25,144 bases of DNA, taken from positions 1 through 25,144 of the forward strand of contig HF988431.1 of the NCBI GenBank assembly GCA_000431975.1, in the 5' to 3' direction. The notes under the pieces were generated by a model, which worked only from the letters and a program-made list of their open reading frames with translations, made no database searches and was not told the DNA's origin. The position numbers and the translations under genes were made by a program. The DNA comes from Prevotella sp. CAG:924. Its GTDB lineage: Bacteria > Bacteroidota > Bacteroidia > Bacteroidales > Bacteroidaceae. Below are positions 18,001-25,144 of the stretch, piece by piece (position 1 is the first letter of the stretch; each line of letters opens with the position of its first letter).

Positions 18001-19098
18001 ATGACGAACACAGCCGAGACAAGTAATATCTGTGGCCTGAAGCGCGAAGACTTTCAGACCACTGTGAACGGAAAAAAGACAGATCTTTTTATCCTCAAGA
18101 ATAGTTTAGGCAATGAGGTGGCCATCACCAACTATGGTGGAGCAGTCGTTGCCATCATGGTTCCCGATAAGGACGGAAAGCGTGCCAATGTCATTCAGGG
18201 ACACGATAACATTCAGGACGTCATCAACTCGCCTGAGCCTTATCTTTCTACCCTCATCGGCCGCTATGGCAACCGCATCGCCGACGGTAAGTTCTACCTG
18301 CACGGCAAGGAATATCAGGTGCCCCTCAACGACGGTGACAACCACAACTCCCTCCATGGCGGCAAGAAGGGCTTCAATGCCCGCGTCTGGACGCCTGAGC
18401 AGATGAACGACCACACCCTCGTGCTCCATTATGTGTCAGCCTATGGTGAGGAAGGCTTCTCCGGCGAGTTGAAGACCACGGTCATCTTCAGCTGGACCGA
18501 TGAGAATGCGCTCGTCATCGAGTATCTCGCCTGCACCAACAAGAAGACCGTCCTTAACCTCACCCACCATGGCTTCTTCTCCCTGGCAGGCATCGCCGAT
18601 CCCACGCCCTCCATTGAGAACCTCATCTGCGAGATCAACGCCGATTTCTATCTCCCCATCGACAATCGCTCCATCCCCACCGGAGAGATCCTGAAGGTAG
18701 AGGGCACACCCTTCGATTTCCGCAAGCCCAAGACCGTCGGCCAGGACATCGACGCCGACAACGAGCAGATCAAAAACGGTGCCGGCTACGACCACTGCTA
18801 CGTCCTCAACAAGAAGGAGGAGGGCGAGCTCAGCTTCGCCGCCAAGGTGATCGATCCCGTCAGCGGACGCAACATGGAGGTGTACACCACCGAGCCCGGC
18901 GTCCAGCTCTACACCGACAACTGGGCAACGGGCTACAAGGGCCAGAACGGAGCCACCTTCCCCCGCCGTTCCGCCATCTGCTTCGAGTGCCAGCACTTCC
19001 CCGACAGCCCCAACCATCCCTACTTCCCCTCAGTGGTGCTCAACGTAGGCGATCAGTATAAGCAGAAGACAGTATATCGCTTCGGCGTGGAAAAATAA
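18001..19098 (+). CDS. galM: Galactose mutarotase (aldose 1-epimerase)
   Basis: Interconverts alpha and beta anomers of galactose so that galactokinase can use it. The 365 residues show the mutarotase landmarks: GRYGNRIADG at 87–96, NSLHGG at 116–121 (His119), the catalytic acid His190 in LTHHGFFSL (the family usually has TNH here, so Asn is replaced by His189), and the catalytic base Glu298 in YTTEPGVQLYT. The C-terminus carries FECQHFPDSPN, as in the family. No lipoprotein or signal sequence is visible, so it is cytoplasmic. The gene lies 94 nt before galK, but an intrinsic terminator stands between them. No sugar transporter gene accompanies the pair in this window. Confidence 0.94.
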   Translation: MTNTAETSNICGLKREDFQTTVNGKKTDLFILKNSLGNEVAITNYGGAVVAIMVPDKDGKRANVIQGHDNIQDVINSPEPYLSTLIGRYGNRIADGKFYLHGKEYQVPLNDGDNHNSLHGGKKGFNARVWTPEQMNDHTLVLHYVSAYGEEGFSGELKTTVIFSWTDENALVIEYLACTNKKTVLNLTHHGFFSLAGIADPTPSIENLICEINADFYLPIDNRSIPTGEILKVEGTPFDFRKPKTVGQDIDADNEQIKNGAGYDHCYVLNKKEEGELSFAAKVIDPVSGRNMEVYTTEPGVQLYTDNWATGYKGQNGATFPRRSAICFECQHFPDSPNHPYFPSVVLNVGDQYKQKTVYRFGVEK

Positions 19099-19112
19099 AC
19101 GAAAAACCATTT

Positions 19113-19154
19113 TCTCGTGCTCTTCGACCACGGTCAAGGAGCGCGAGATTTTTT
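19113..19154 (+). terminator. Intrinsic terminator between galM and galK
   Basis: TCTCGTGCTC (19113–19122) pairs with GAGCGCGAGA (19139–19148), ten pairs with one U·G, and six Ts follow (19149–19154). It starts 14 nt after the galM stop. Only 38 nt remain before the galK ATG, and no TAnnTTTG promoter is visible there. galK must then be read by partial read-through or from an atypical promoter. Confidence 0.82.
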
Positions 19155-19192
19155 ATCACCTTAATAACCCAACTTAAACAAACAAAAACTGT

Positions 19193-20353
19193 ATGGATAT
19201 AGAATTTGTAAGAAGCCGCTTCATTAAGCATTTCGATGGTAAGACCGGAAATATTTATCATTCTCCCGGACGCATCAACCTCATCGGTGAGCACACCGAC
19301 TACAATGGTGGATTCGTGTTCCCGGGAGCTGTAGAGCAGGGCATCATGGCCGAGGTACGTCCCAACGGCCTGAACACCGCCATTGTCTATTCCATCGACC
19401 TCAAGGACAAGGTAGAGTTCAAGATAGACGATCCCAACGGACCACGTACCACCTGGGCACGCTACATCTACGGCATGGTACAGGAGATGCGCAAGCTCGG
19501 CGTCGATGTCAAGGGCTTCAATGCCGCCTTCGCCGGCGATGTGCCCCTGGGTGCCGGCATGTCTTCCAGCGCAGCGCTGGAGAGCTGCTTCGCCTATGCC
19601 CTCAACGACCTGTTCGGCGACAACCGCGTGAGCAAGTGGGACATGGCACTGGCAGGCCAGGCCACCGAGCACAAGTACATCGGTGTCAACTGTGGCATCA
19701 TGGACCAGTTCGCCTCCGTCTTCGGCAAGAAGGGCAAGCTGATGCGCCTCGACTGCCGCTCCCGCGAGTTCGAGTATTTCCCCTGGGAGCCAAAGGGTTA
19801 CCGCCTTGTGCTGCTTAACTCCAAGGTGAAGCATGAGCTGAAGGGCTCACCCTACAACGACCGCCGCAACTCCTGCGAGAATGTAGTGAAGGCCCTCGCA
19901 CAGAAGTTCCCCGACCGTCAGTTTGACACCCTCCGCGATGCCGACTGGGACGACCTGGAGGCTGTGAAGGACGCTGTCAGTGCCGAGGACTACACCCGCG
20001 CCCACTTCGTATTGGGTGAGAAGGACCGTGTGCTCGCTGTCTGCGACGCACTCGAGAAGGGCGACTACGAGACTGTCGGCAAGAAGATGTACGAGACCCA
20101 CGAGGGTCTGAGCAAGGAGTACGAGGTGTCGTGCGAGGAGCTCGACTATCTCAACGAGCTGGCCAAGGAGAACGGCGTCACCGGTTCGCGCATCATGGGC
20201 GGCGGCTTCGGCGGCTGCACCATCAACCTGGTGAAGGACGATCTCTACGACAAGTTCATCGCCGATGCCAAGGAGAAGTTCTGTGCCAAGTACGGCCACG
20301 AGCCTCAGGTCATCGACGTTGTGATCGGCGACGGCTCACGCCGTATCTGCTGA
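19193..20353 (+). CDS. galK: Galactokinase
   Basis: GHMP-family kinase that phosphorylates alpha-D-galactose to galactose 1-phosphate, the entry to the Leloir pathway. The 386 residues show the galactokinase signature GRINLIGEHTDYNGG at 26–40 (Arg27 presumably catalytic), the ATP loop VPLGAGMSSSAALE at 117–130, the catalytic base Asp171 in GIMDQFAS, and the third GHMP motif GSRIMGGGFGGCT near 330–343. The length is standard. ATG 19193 follows an A-rich stretch (AACAAACAAAAACTGT). It is paired with galM; the other Leloir enzymes, GalT and GalE, are not in the window. A strong terminator follows at 20430–20458. Confidence 0.96.
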   Translation: MDIEFVRSRFIKHFDGKTGNIYHSPGRINLIGEHTDYNGGFVFPGAVEQGIMAEVRPNGLNTAIVYSIDLKDKVEFKIDDPNGPRTTWARYIYGMVQEMRKLGVDVKGFNAAFAGDVPLGAGMSSSAALESCFAYALNDLFGDNRVSKWDMALAGQATEHKYIGVNCGIMDQFASVFGKKGKLMRLDCRSREFEYFPWEPKGYRLVLLNSKVKHELKGSPYNDRRNSCENVVKALAQKFPDRQFDTLRDADWDDLEAVKDAVSAEDYTRAHFVLGEKDRVLAVCDALEKGDYETVGKKMYETHEGLSKEYEVSCEELDYLNELAKENGVTGSRIMGGGFGGCTINLVKDDLYDKFIADAKEKFCAKYGHEPQVIDVVIGDGSRRIC

Positions 20354-20429
20354 TCCCCCGCCCCGCTTCGGGGCAGGCCTTAAGATGGAACGACGCGTTC
20401 AGCGAAATCCACGCAATTATACTTTATGG

Positions 20430-20458
20430 AAGGTGTCCCCCAACGGGACACCTTTTTT
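20430..20458 (+). terminator. Intrinsic terminator after galK
   Basis: A perfect ten-base-pair stem, AAGGTGTCCC (20430–20439) with GGGACACCTT (20445–20454), has a five-base loop and is followed by a run of Ts to 20458. A smaller hairpin, GCCCCG/CGGGGC (20360–20374), lies just after the galK stop codon without a T-run. Confidence 0.9.
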
Positions 20459-20579
20459 CGTGCCTCCCCGCCTGTCCCCAGTCCTTCCCACGCCATCGGA
20501 ACAGCACCGTATCGCCGACAGCACCTTCAGATCCTCACCGATCAGCCCTGTCCACGAATATTTTATTTTTGATTAACTC

Positions 20580-20606
20580 TTTTTTGAGAAAAAATCACTA
20601 TCTTTG
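20580..20606 (+). promoter_or_regulatory. pncB promoter -7 element with adjacent A/T dyad
   Basis: TATCTTTG (20599–20606) is a perfect Bacteroidota -7 element, 28 nt before the pncB ATG. No good -33 TTTG lies 19–20 nt upstream. Instead the spacer region carries TTTTTT-GAG-AAAAAA (20580–20594), a perfect six-base dyad. An activator or repressor site here is possible. Confidence 0.55.
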
Positions 20607-20634
20607 AGGCTGGTTTAAAAAACATAATTCTAAG

Positions 20635-21846
20635 ATGAGACAAATCATAACGCATTTCACCGACGACGACCTCTACAAGCTCTCCATGTGCTGCGCCGTC
20701 ATCGACAATTTCCCGCGCGCCCAGGTGAAGTACAGCTTTGTCGACCGCAACCACTTCGCCTATCCCGAGGGATTCGACAAGTTGGTGATGGAGCAGGTGG
20801 CCATGCTCGAGAACGTGGTCATCACCGATGAGGAGATCGCCTTCATGAAGCGCAAGTGCAATTACATCCCCGAGTGGTTCTTCCCCTATCTCAAGGGATT
20901 CCGCTATTCGCGTGAGTGGGTGAAATGCTGGCAGGACGAGGAGCGCCACCTGCATATCGAGATCGAGGGTGCCTGGTCGGACACCATCCTTCTCGAGGTG
21001 AAGATCCTTGCCATCGTGTCCGAGCTCTACTATATGGTCACCGGACAGGACAACGTCGACTATGAGGCCTACTACCGCAAGAGCTACGAGAAGGCCCGCC
21101 GCCTCCTTGAGGCAGGCTGCACCTACAGCGACTTCGGCACGCGCCGCCGCCTCTCCTTCGAGTCCGAGGATGTCCTCGTGCGTGCGATGAAGGACTGCTA
21201 CGAGTCCAGACAGTGGCCCGGCAAGTTCGTAGGCACCAGCAATGTCTACCTCGCCATGAAGTACAACCTGACGCCCGTCGGCACGATGGCCCACGAGTTC
21301 ATCTGTGCCATCGGTGGCATGTATGGTCCGCAGATGGCCAACAACCTGGCCATGGAGGCCTGGCGCCACACCTTCCGCGGCGCACTGGGCACCTATCTCT
21401 ACGACTCCTTCGGATGGGACATCTTCGCGCTCAACTTCTCCGAGGACTTCGCCATGCTGTTCAAGGGCCTGCGCGTCGACAGCGGCGACAACCATGAGGA
21501 ACTGATGAAGATCGTCAACAAGTACAAGTCGCTGGGCATCGACCCGAAGACCAAGCAGGTGATCTTCTCCAACGCCCTCGACACCGACACGGCCATCGCC
21601 ATACAGCGCGACGCCGAGCGCTACGTACAGCCCTCGTTCGGCATCGGCACCCACTTCACCAACGACTTCAGCCACATCGAGCCGATGAACATCGTCATCA
21701 AGCTCGTAGGCGTCAAGATCACGGAGGCCTGGCCCTACTACAACGACACGTGTAAGCTGAGCGACGAGAACGCCAAGCACATCGGAAAGCCCGAGGTCAT
21801 CCGCCGCTTCCAGGAGGCCATCCATTGGAATCACGCCAACGACTGA
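20635..21846 (+). CDS. pncB: Nicotinate phosphoribosyltransferase
   Basis: Makes nicotinate mononucleotide from nicotinate and PRPP, with ATP hydrolysis, in the Preiss-Handler NAD salvage route. The 403 residues include TDDDLYKLSM at 9–18, SDFGTRRR at 165–172, GTSN at 200–203 and GTMAHEF at 216–222. His220 in the last of these corresponds to the histidine phosphorylated in the family's catalytic cycle. RVDSGD and FGIGTHFTND line the phosphate and PRPP site further on. Length equals that of the enterobacterial PncB. ATG 20635 is supported by the promoter close upstream. It stands alone as a transcription unit, bounded by terminators at 20430–20458 and 21916–21965. Confidence 0.96.
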   Translation: MRQIITHFTDDDLYKLSMCCAVIDNFPRAQVKYSFVDRNHFAYPEGFDKLVMEQVAMLENVVITDEEIAFMKRKCNYIPEWFFPYLKGFRYSREWVKCWQDEERHLHIEIEGAWSDTILLEVKILAIVSELYYMVTGQDNVDYEAYYRKSYEKARRLLEAGCTYSDFGTRRRLSFESEDVLVRAMKDCYESRQWPGKFVGTSNVYLAMKYNLTPVGTMAHEFICAIGGMYGPQMANNLAMEAWRHTFRGALGTYLYDSFGWDIFALNFSEDFAMLFKGLRVDSGDNHEELMKIVNKYKSLGIDPKTKQVIFSNALDTDTAIAIQRDAERYVQPSFGIGTHFTNDFSHIEPMNIVIKLVGVKITEAWPYYNDTCKLSDENAKHIGKPEVIRRFQEAIHWNHAND

Positions 21847-21915
21847 TAAGGACGTGCTCGAGGCAACGATCATAAGTCGCTTCCTGCAAGACGATTACAT
21901 ACTTTCCCTTCCAGT

Positions 21916-21965
21916 GGGGCCAAGTCCCGCGACGACAGTCTGCGGCCTTGGCTCCACATTTTTTT
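21916..21965 (+). terminator. Intrinsic terminator after pncB
   Basis: GGGGCCAAG (21916–21924) pairs with CTTGGCTCC (21947–21955), nine pairs with one G·T, enclosing a CCGC/GCGG stem. ACA and seven Ts (21959–21965) follow. It starts 70 nt after the pncB stop. Confidence 0.75.
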
Positions 21966-22140
21966 ATTTCCCTTCCGCTCCTCCGTCATTTCCCCCTTCC
22001 TCGCCCTTTCCGCCTTTTGTCGCACATCTGGTCCTCCCCACCGTTTCCTCTTCTCCATTCCCTTCTTCTCCGTTTCCGCTCCATCCCTTTCCCTCCCTTT
22101 GCCCTCCGACTGTCCCGTTTCCTCTTTGTCCTCCTTTCCT
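21961..22140 (+). other. Polypyrimidine tract
   Basis: By hand count only about 24 of these 180 plus-strand bases are purines, so the strand is about 87% C+T and the other strand is a polypurine tract. It is irregular rather than a simple tandem repeat (runs of CTTTCC, TTCCCTTC and CCTCC). The open frames across it are Pro/Ser/Phe-rich artefacts of composition. It lies between the pncB terminator and the ald gene. Possible consequences are an unusual DNA structure or an unstructured pyrimidine-rich RNA. Confidence 0.8.
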
Positions 22141-22209
22141 CGCCCGTCCTTTCCCCATCGGGCGAAAAAATATTGCCGTCCTCCATATACACCTTATCCG
22201 ATTTTTTAC

Positions 22210-22217
22210 TATCTTCG
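22210..22217 (+). promoter_or_regulatory. Weak candidate -7 element for ald
   Basis: TATCTTCG matches TAnnTTTG with one mismatch, 91 nt before the ald start. No -33 box is visible at the usual distance. It is the best candidate I see in the stretch after the polypyrimidine tract. Confidence 0.3.
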
Positions 22218-22308
22218 TAGCGTCATCCCTTCCGCCGTCCGGTCGCGTCAGCGTCGTACCCCGGAGAGGATACGGACATCCGATAAAACCTTTTAACCGA
22301 ACAATTCT

Positions 22309-23415
22309 ATGAAAATTGGTATCCCAAAAGAAATCAAGAACAACGAGAACCGCGTGGGCATGACCCCGTCGGGAGTGTACGAACTCATTCAGCACGGCCA
22401 CACTGTCTATGTGCAGGCCACTGCCGGTGAAGGCAGCGGTTTCTCCGATGCCGACTATCGGCAGGTGGGTGCCGAGATCCTGCCGTCGATCGCCGACGTG
22501 TACGCTGCCTCGGAGATGATCATCAAGGTGAAGGAGCCCATCGAACCCGAATATGCGCTTGTGAGGCCCGGCCAGCTTCTCTTCACCTATTTCCATTTCG
22601 CCTCCGACCGTGAGCTGACCGAGGCTATGGTCAAGAGCGGTGCCGTCTGCCTGGCCTATGAGACCGTGGAGACTCCCGACCGCCGTCTGCCACTCCTCAT
22701 CCCGATGAGTGAGGTGGCCGGACGCATGGCGGCGATGTGCGGCGCCTACTATCTCCAGAAGACCAAGGGCGGCAAGGGCAAGCTCATCAGCGGCGTGCCC
22801 GGCGTCAAGCCGGCCAAGGTGCTCGTCCTCGGTGGCGGCACCGTCGGAGAGGCGTCCGCCCGTCTGGCTGCCGGCCTGGGTGCCGATGTCTATATCTACG
22901 ATATCTCCCTCCCCCGCCTGCGCCAGCTGGGCATGGAGCTGCCGGCCAACGTGCATCCCCTCTACTCCTCACCCCACAACATCATCACCGAGCTCGCCGA
23001 TGCCGACATCATCGTGGGCAGCGCGCTGATCCCCGGAGCGAAGACGCCCCACCTCATCACGCGCGAGATGCTCAAGGACATGCAGCCCGGCACGGTCCTC
23101 GTCGACGTGGCCATCGACCAGGGCGGTTGCTTCGAGACCTCCCATCCCACCACGCACGACCATCCCGTCTACACCGTCGACGGCATCCTCCACTATGCCG
23201 TGGCCAACATGCCGGGCGCCGTGCCCAACACCTCGACGACGGCCCTCTGCAATGCCACGCTGCGCTATGCCCTCGCCCTGGCCGACAAGGGCTGGCGGCA
23301 GGCCTGCAAGGACGACCACGCCCTCTTCCTCGGACTCAATGTCGTCAACGGAAAGATCACCTATCAGCCTGTCGCCGAGGCGTGGGACATGGAGTATGAG
23401 CCGCTCGAGCTGTAA
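22309..23415 (+). CDS. ald: Alanine dehydrogenase
   Basis: Cytoplasmic NAD-dependent enzyme interconverting L-alanine and pyruvate plus ammonia, linking amino-acid nitrogen with central carbon. The 368 residues begin MKIGIPKEIKNNENRVGMTP, with Arg15 for substrate binding. Lys75 (IIKVKEP), the catalytic His96 (FTYFHFA), the NAD loop GGGTVG at 175–180 and the catalytic Asp270 (DVAIDQGG) all lie where the family has them. Length is normal. ATG 22309 follows an A-rich segment (CCGAACAATTCT). The gene is alone between pncB and the DUF389 gene, with a long pyrimidine-rich upstream region and a hairpin behind it. Confidence 0.96.
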   Translation: MKIGIPKEIKNNENRVGMTPSGVYELIQHGHTVYVQATAGEGSGFSDADYRQVGAEILPSIADVYAASEMIIKVKEPIEPEYALVRPGQLLFTYFHFASDRELTEAMVKSGAVCLAYETVETPDRRLPLLIPMSEVAGRMAAMCGAYYLQKTKGGKGKLISGVPGVKPAKVLVLGGGTVGEASARLAAGLGADVYIYDISLPRLRQLGMELPANVHPLYSSPHNIITELADADIIVGSALIPGAKTPHLITREMLKDMQPGTVLVDVAIDQGGCFETSHPTTHDHPVYTVDGILHYAVANMPGAVPNTSTTALCNATLRYALALADKGWRQACKDDHALFLGLNVVNGKITYQPVAEAWDMEYEPLEL

Positions 23416-23465
23416 GACCTGACGGCACCCGCAGCCCGCAAGGCCCAGGCAGCCGCAAGACTTAG

Positions 23466-23500
23466 GGGACGCACCACACGGTGCGTCCCTCCTTATATAT
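23466..23500 (+). terminator. Hairpin after ald, probable terminator
   Basis: GGGACGCACC (23466–23475) and GGTGCGTCCC (23480–23489) form a perfect ten-base-pair stem with a four-base loop, about 50 nt after the ald stop. The tail is TCCTTATATAT, T-poor for a classic terminator, but the stem is strong. Confidence 0.62.
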
Positions 23501-23552
23501 ATAAAAAGGTACGCGAGGACTCTTACCGGCCCATCCATCCTGCCATATTCTA

Positions 23553-23625
23553 AGTGAAATGTGACTTTATCGCGTCAATCCCAAAAAATGTTTCTTTTTG
23601 TTTGTTTTTGTATTCACATTTCACT
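23553..23625. promoter_or_regulatory. 12-bp perfect inverted repeat around the DUF389 promoter
   Basis: AGTGAAATGTGA (23553–23564) and TCACATTTCACT (23614–23625) are exact inverted copies separated by 49 bp. The right arm lies inside the promoter spacer and touches the first base of the -7 element. The left arm is about 40 bp upstream of the -33 box. This arrangement suits a regulator binding both arms, perhaps with looping, that would occlude or activate the promoter. It is too far upstream to be part of the mRNA. Confidence 0.65.
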
Positions 23626-23632
23626 ATATTTG
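23601..23632 (+). promoter_or_regulatory. Promoter of the DUF389 gene
   Basis: TTTG (23601–23604), a 20-nt spacer and TATATTTG (23625–23632) match the Bacteroidota consensus. The predicted leader is about 75 nt. The right arm of a 12-bp inverted repeat fills much of the spacer. Confidence 0.75.
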
Positions 23633-23713
23633 TCCTTGAATGTGGACACGCACCCTCCCATTGTCAGTGTGCCGTCATCCGTTTTCTTATGACATCAACC
23701 CTAAACCCGAAAT

Positions 23714-25114
23714 ATGAAAATCGATAAGCAGAATGTAACCGTTTCCACGATGAGGCGCCTCTGGCTGAGGATCCTGGTCGTGTTGAGAAAGTATTTCAAT
23801 GTCATGCCCGACAAGGAGGACGAGGAGTCCATCGCCCAGGAGATACGCAAGGGCGTGTCGTTCCACGGAGCGAACCTCTGGATCTTGGTGTTCGCCATCT
23901 TCATCGCCTCCCTCGGCCTGAACGTCAATTCCACCGCCGTCATCATCGGTGCGATGCTCATATCGCCCCTCATGGGCCCCATCATCGGCATGGGCTTCTC
24001 GGTGGGCGTCAATGACTTCGAGCTGCTGAAGCGGTCCGTGAAAAACTATCTTGTGGCCACGCTCATCAGCGTCGTCACGGCCACCATCTATTTCCTCCTC
24101 ACCCCGCTCAGCGAGGCCCAGTCGGAGCTGCTCGCCCGCACGTCGCCGACGCTCTACGACGTGTTCATTGCCCTGTGCGGCGGTGCGGCGGGCATCGTCG
24201 CCCTCTGCTGTAAGGGCAAGGGCAACGTGCTGCCCGGAGTGGCCATCGCCACCGCGCTCATGCCGCCCCTCTGCACGGCAGGATTCGGTCTGGCATCCGG
24301 CAACATCTACTACTTCCTCGGCGCCTTCTATCTGTTTTTCATCAACACCGTCTTCATCAGCCTTGCCACCTATCTGGGTGTCAGGATGATGAAGTTCAAG
24401 CAGAAGACGTTCCTCGACCATGCGCAATATGTCCGCGTGAGGCGTTACATCATCATCGCCGTGGTCGTGACGATGGTGCCGGCGGCATTCATGACCTACG
24501 GCATCGTCCGCACCAGCATCTTCAACAACAATGTGAGCCGCTTCGTGAGCGAACGGCTCGACAGCAGCGGCACACGCATCATCTCGTACGACGTCAACAA
24601 GGACAGCCTCACCCTGCGCGTGGTGGCGGTCGGACGCGAGATCTCCGACAGCATGATCGTGCGTGCCGAGCGGGGAATGTCCGACTATAAGATGGCCCAC
24701 TACAAGCTGCAGGTGATACAAGGCTCACAGTCCGACTCCGTGATGATGCTCAACAGCAAGCTCAGCAACATACGCACCACCAGCAACAACTACGAGGCAA
24801 TGTTCCACACCGAGGCCACCAAGGCCGCTGCCGCGCAGCAGAAGCTCGACGAGTACACGCGCTATGAGGACATGACCCCGGCCGTGTCGAAGGAGATGAA
24901 GGCCCTGTTCCCCTCCGTAAGGGAGGTGAGCGTAGCACTGACCGCGACGGCGATGCCCGACACCACGGCCGTCGTGCGCAATCCCACCGTCCTGGTAGGA
25001 CTGTCGTCGAAGGCCCGGCTCGGCACCGACGAGCTCCGCAAGATGAAGGAATGGCTTGCCGTGCGTGTGGGTGCCAACAACGTCCGGCTGATCACCTACC
25101 CAGAAAGCAAATAA
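23714..25114 (+). CDS. DUF389 / TIGR00341 family membrane protein
   Basis: A 466-residue integral membrane protein of unknown function. After a charged cytoplasmic N-terminus (1–50) come about seven hydrophobic segments, at roughly 54–69, 74–99, 112–130, 148–166, 174–195, 198–221 and 244–264. The conserved family segment GAMLISPLMGPIIGMGF is at 79–95, and GVAIATALMPPLCTAGFGLA at 175–194 also fits the family. The last 200 residues (about 265–466) are hydrophilic, partly coiled-coil-like and Ala/Gln-rich (about 350–385), and would form a soluble domain on one side of the membrane. No signal peptide is present. It is a single gene with its own promoter and an unusual inverted repeat across it. 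A transporter or channel role is possible, but the sequence does not say what it moves. Confidence 0.88.
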   Translation: MKIDKQNVTVSTMRRLWLRILVVLRKYFNVMPDKEDEESIAQEIRKGVSFHGANLWILVFAIFIASLGLNVNSTAVIIGAMLISPLMGPIIGMGFSVGVNDFELLKRSVKNYLVATLISVVTATIYFLLTPLSEAQSELLARTSPTLYDVFIALCGGAAGIVALCCKGKGNVLPGVAIATALMPPLCTAGFGLASGNIYYFLGAFYLFFINTVFISLATYLGVRMMKFKQKTFLDHAQYVRVRRYIIIAVVVTMVPAAFMTYGIVRTSIFNNNVSRFVSERLDSSGTRIISYDVNKDSLTLRVVAVGREISDSMIVRAERGMSDYKMAHYKLQVIQGSQSDSVMMLNSKLSNIRTTSNNYEAMFHTEATKAAAAQQKLDEYTRYEDMTPAVSKEMKALFPSVREVSVALTATAMPDTTAVVRNPTVLVGLSSKARLGTDELRKMKEWLAVRVGANNVRLITYPESK

Positions 25115-25144
25115 TCGACCGGCCGTTTCCATCCCCAAAGATGG

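Noticed and set aside
21854..22312. 152-codon Pro/Ser/Phe-rich frame
   Set aside because: It is an artefact of the polypyrimidine tract and terminator; there is no motif and no translation signal.

Overview
The window reads as chromosomal DNA from a GC-rich member of the Bacteroidales, most like the Prevotellaceae. Three things support this. The gene neighbourhood thrA (fused)–apgM–thrC is typical of the group. Upstream regions repeatedly carry the Bacteroidota promoter pattern (TTTG/TTGG, 19–20 nt, TAnnTTTG). Start codons are preceded by A-rich stretches rather than Shine-Dalgarno sequences. The proteins are close to Bacteroides/Prevotella versions that I know from memory; no database was searched. 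I see no phage, transposon, CRISPR, tRNA or rRNA in the window.

Layout. 1–980: no convincing protein gene; it holds a leftward promoter and hairpin at the far left and the thr promoter and leader on the right. 981–6124 (+): threonine operon, with bifunctional aspartokinase/homoserine dehydrogenase, a phosphoglycerate-mutase-like protein that may supply the missing homoserine kinase step, and threonine synthase. 6125–7418: a 1.3-kb, visibly AT-rich gap between convergent genes, with a large hairpin near each end and a 30-bp direct repeat. 7419–12355 (−): a 3'-5' exonuclease, an RlmI-type rRNA methyltransferase and tilS in a tight operon, then DUF4301. 12602–17684 (+): ABC-F ATPase, grpE–dnaJ, folC. 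18001–20353 (+): galM and galK, separated by an intrinsic terminator. 20635–21846 (+): pncB. 22309–23415 (+): ald. 23714–25114 (+): a DUF389 membrane protein.

The genes are mostly housekeeping: amino-acid synthesis (Thr), translation and RNA quality (TilS, RlmI, exonuclease, ABC-F), proteostasis (GrpE/DnaJ), folate, Leloir galactose entry, NAD salvage and alanine catabolism. All sixteen genes look intact, without frameshifts.

I do not see an obvious new multi-gene system. The points most worth following up are: DUF4301 carrying motifs that resemble UDP-sugar pyrophosphorylases; the PGM-like protein standing where homoserine kinase should be; an ABC-F protein with one canonical and one wholly degenerate ATP site; a sigma-54-like promoter before grpE; a 12-bp inverted repeat gripping the DUF389 promoter; a 180-nt polypyrimidine tract before ald; and hairpins at the predicted 5' ends of two mRNAs.
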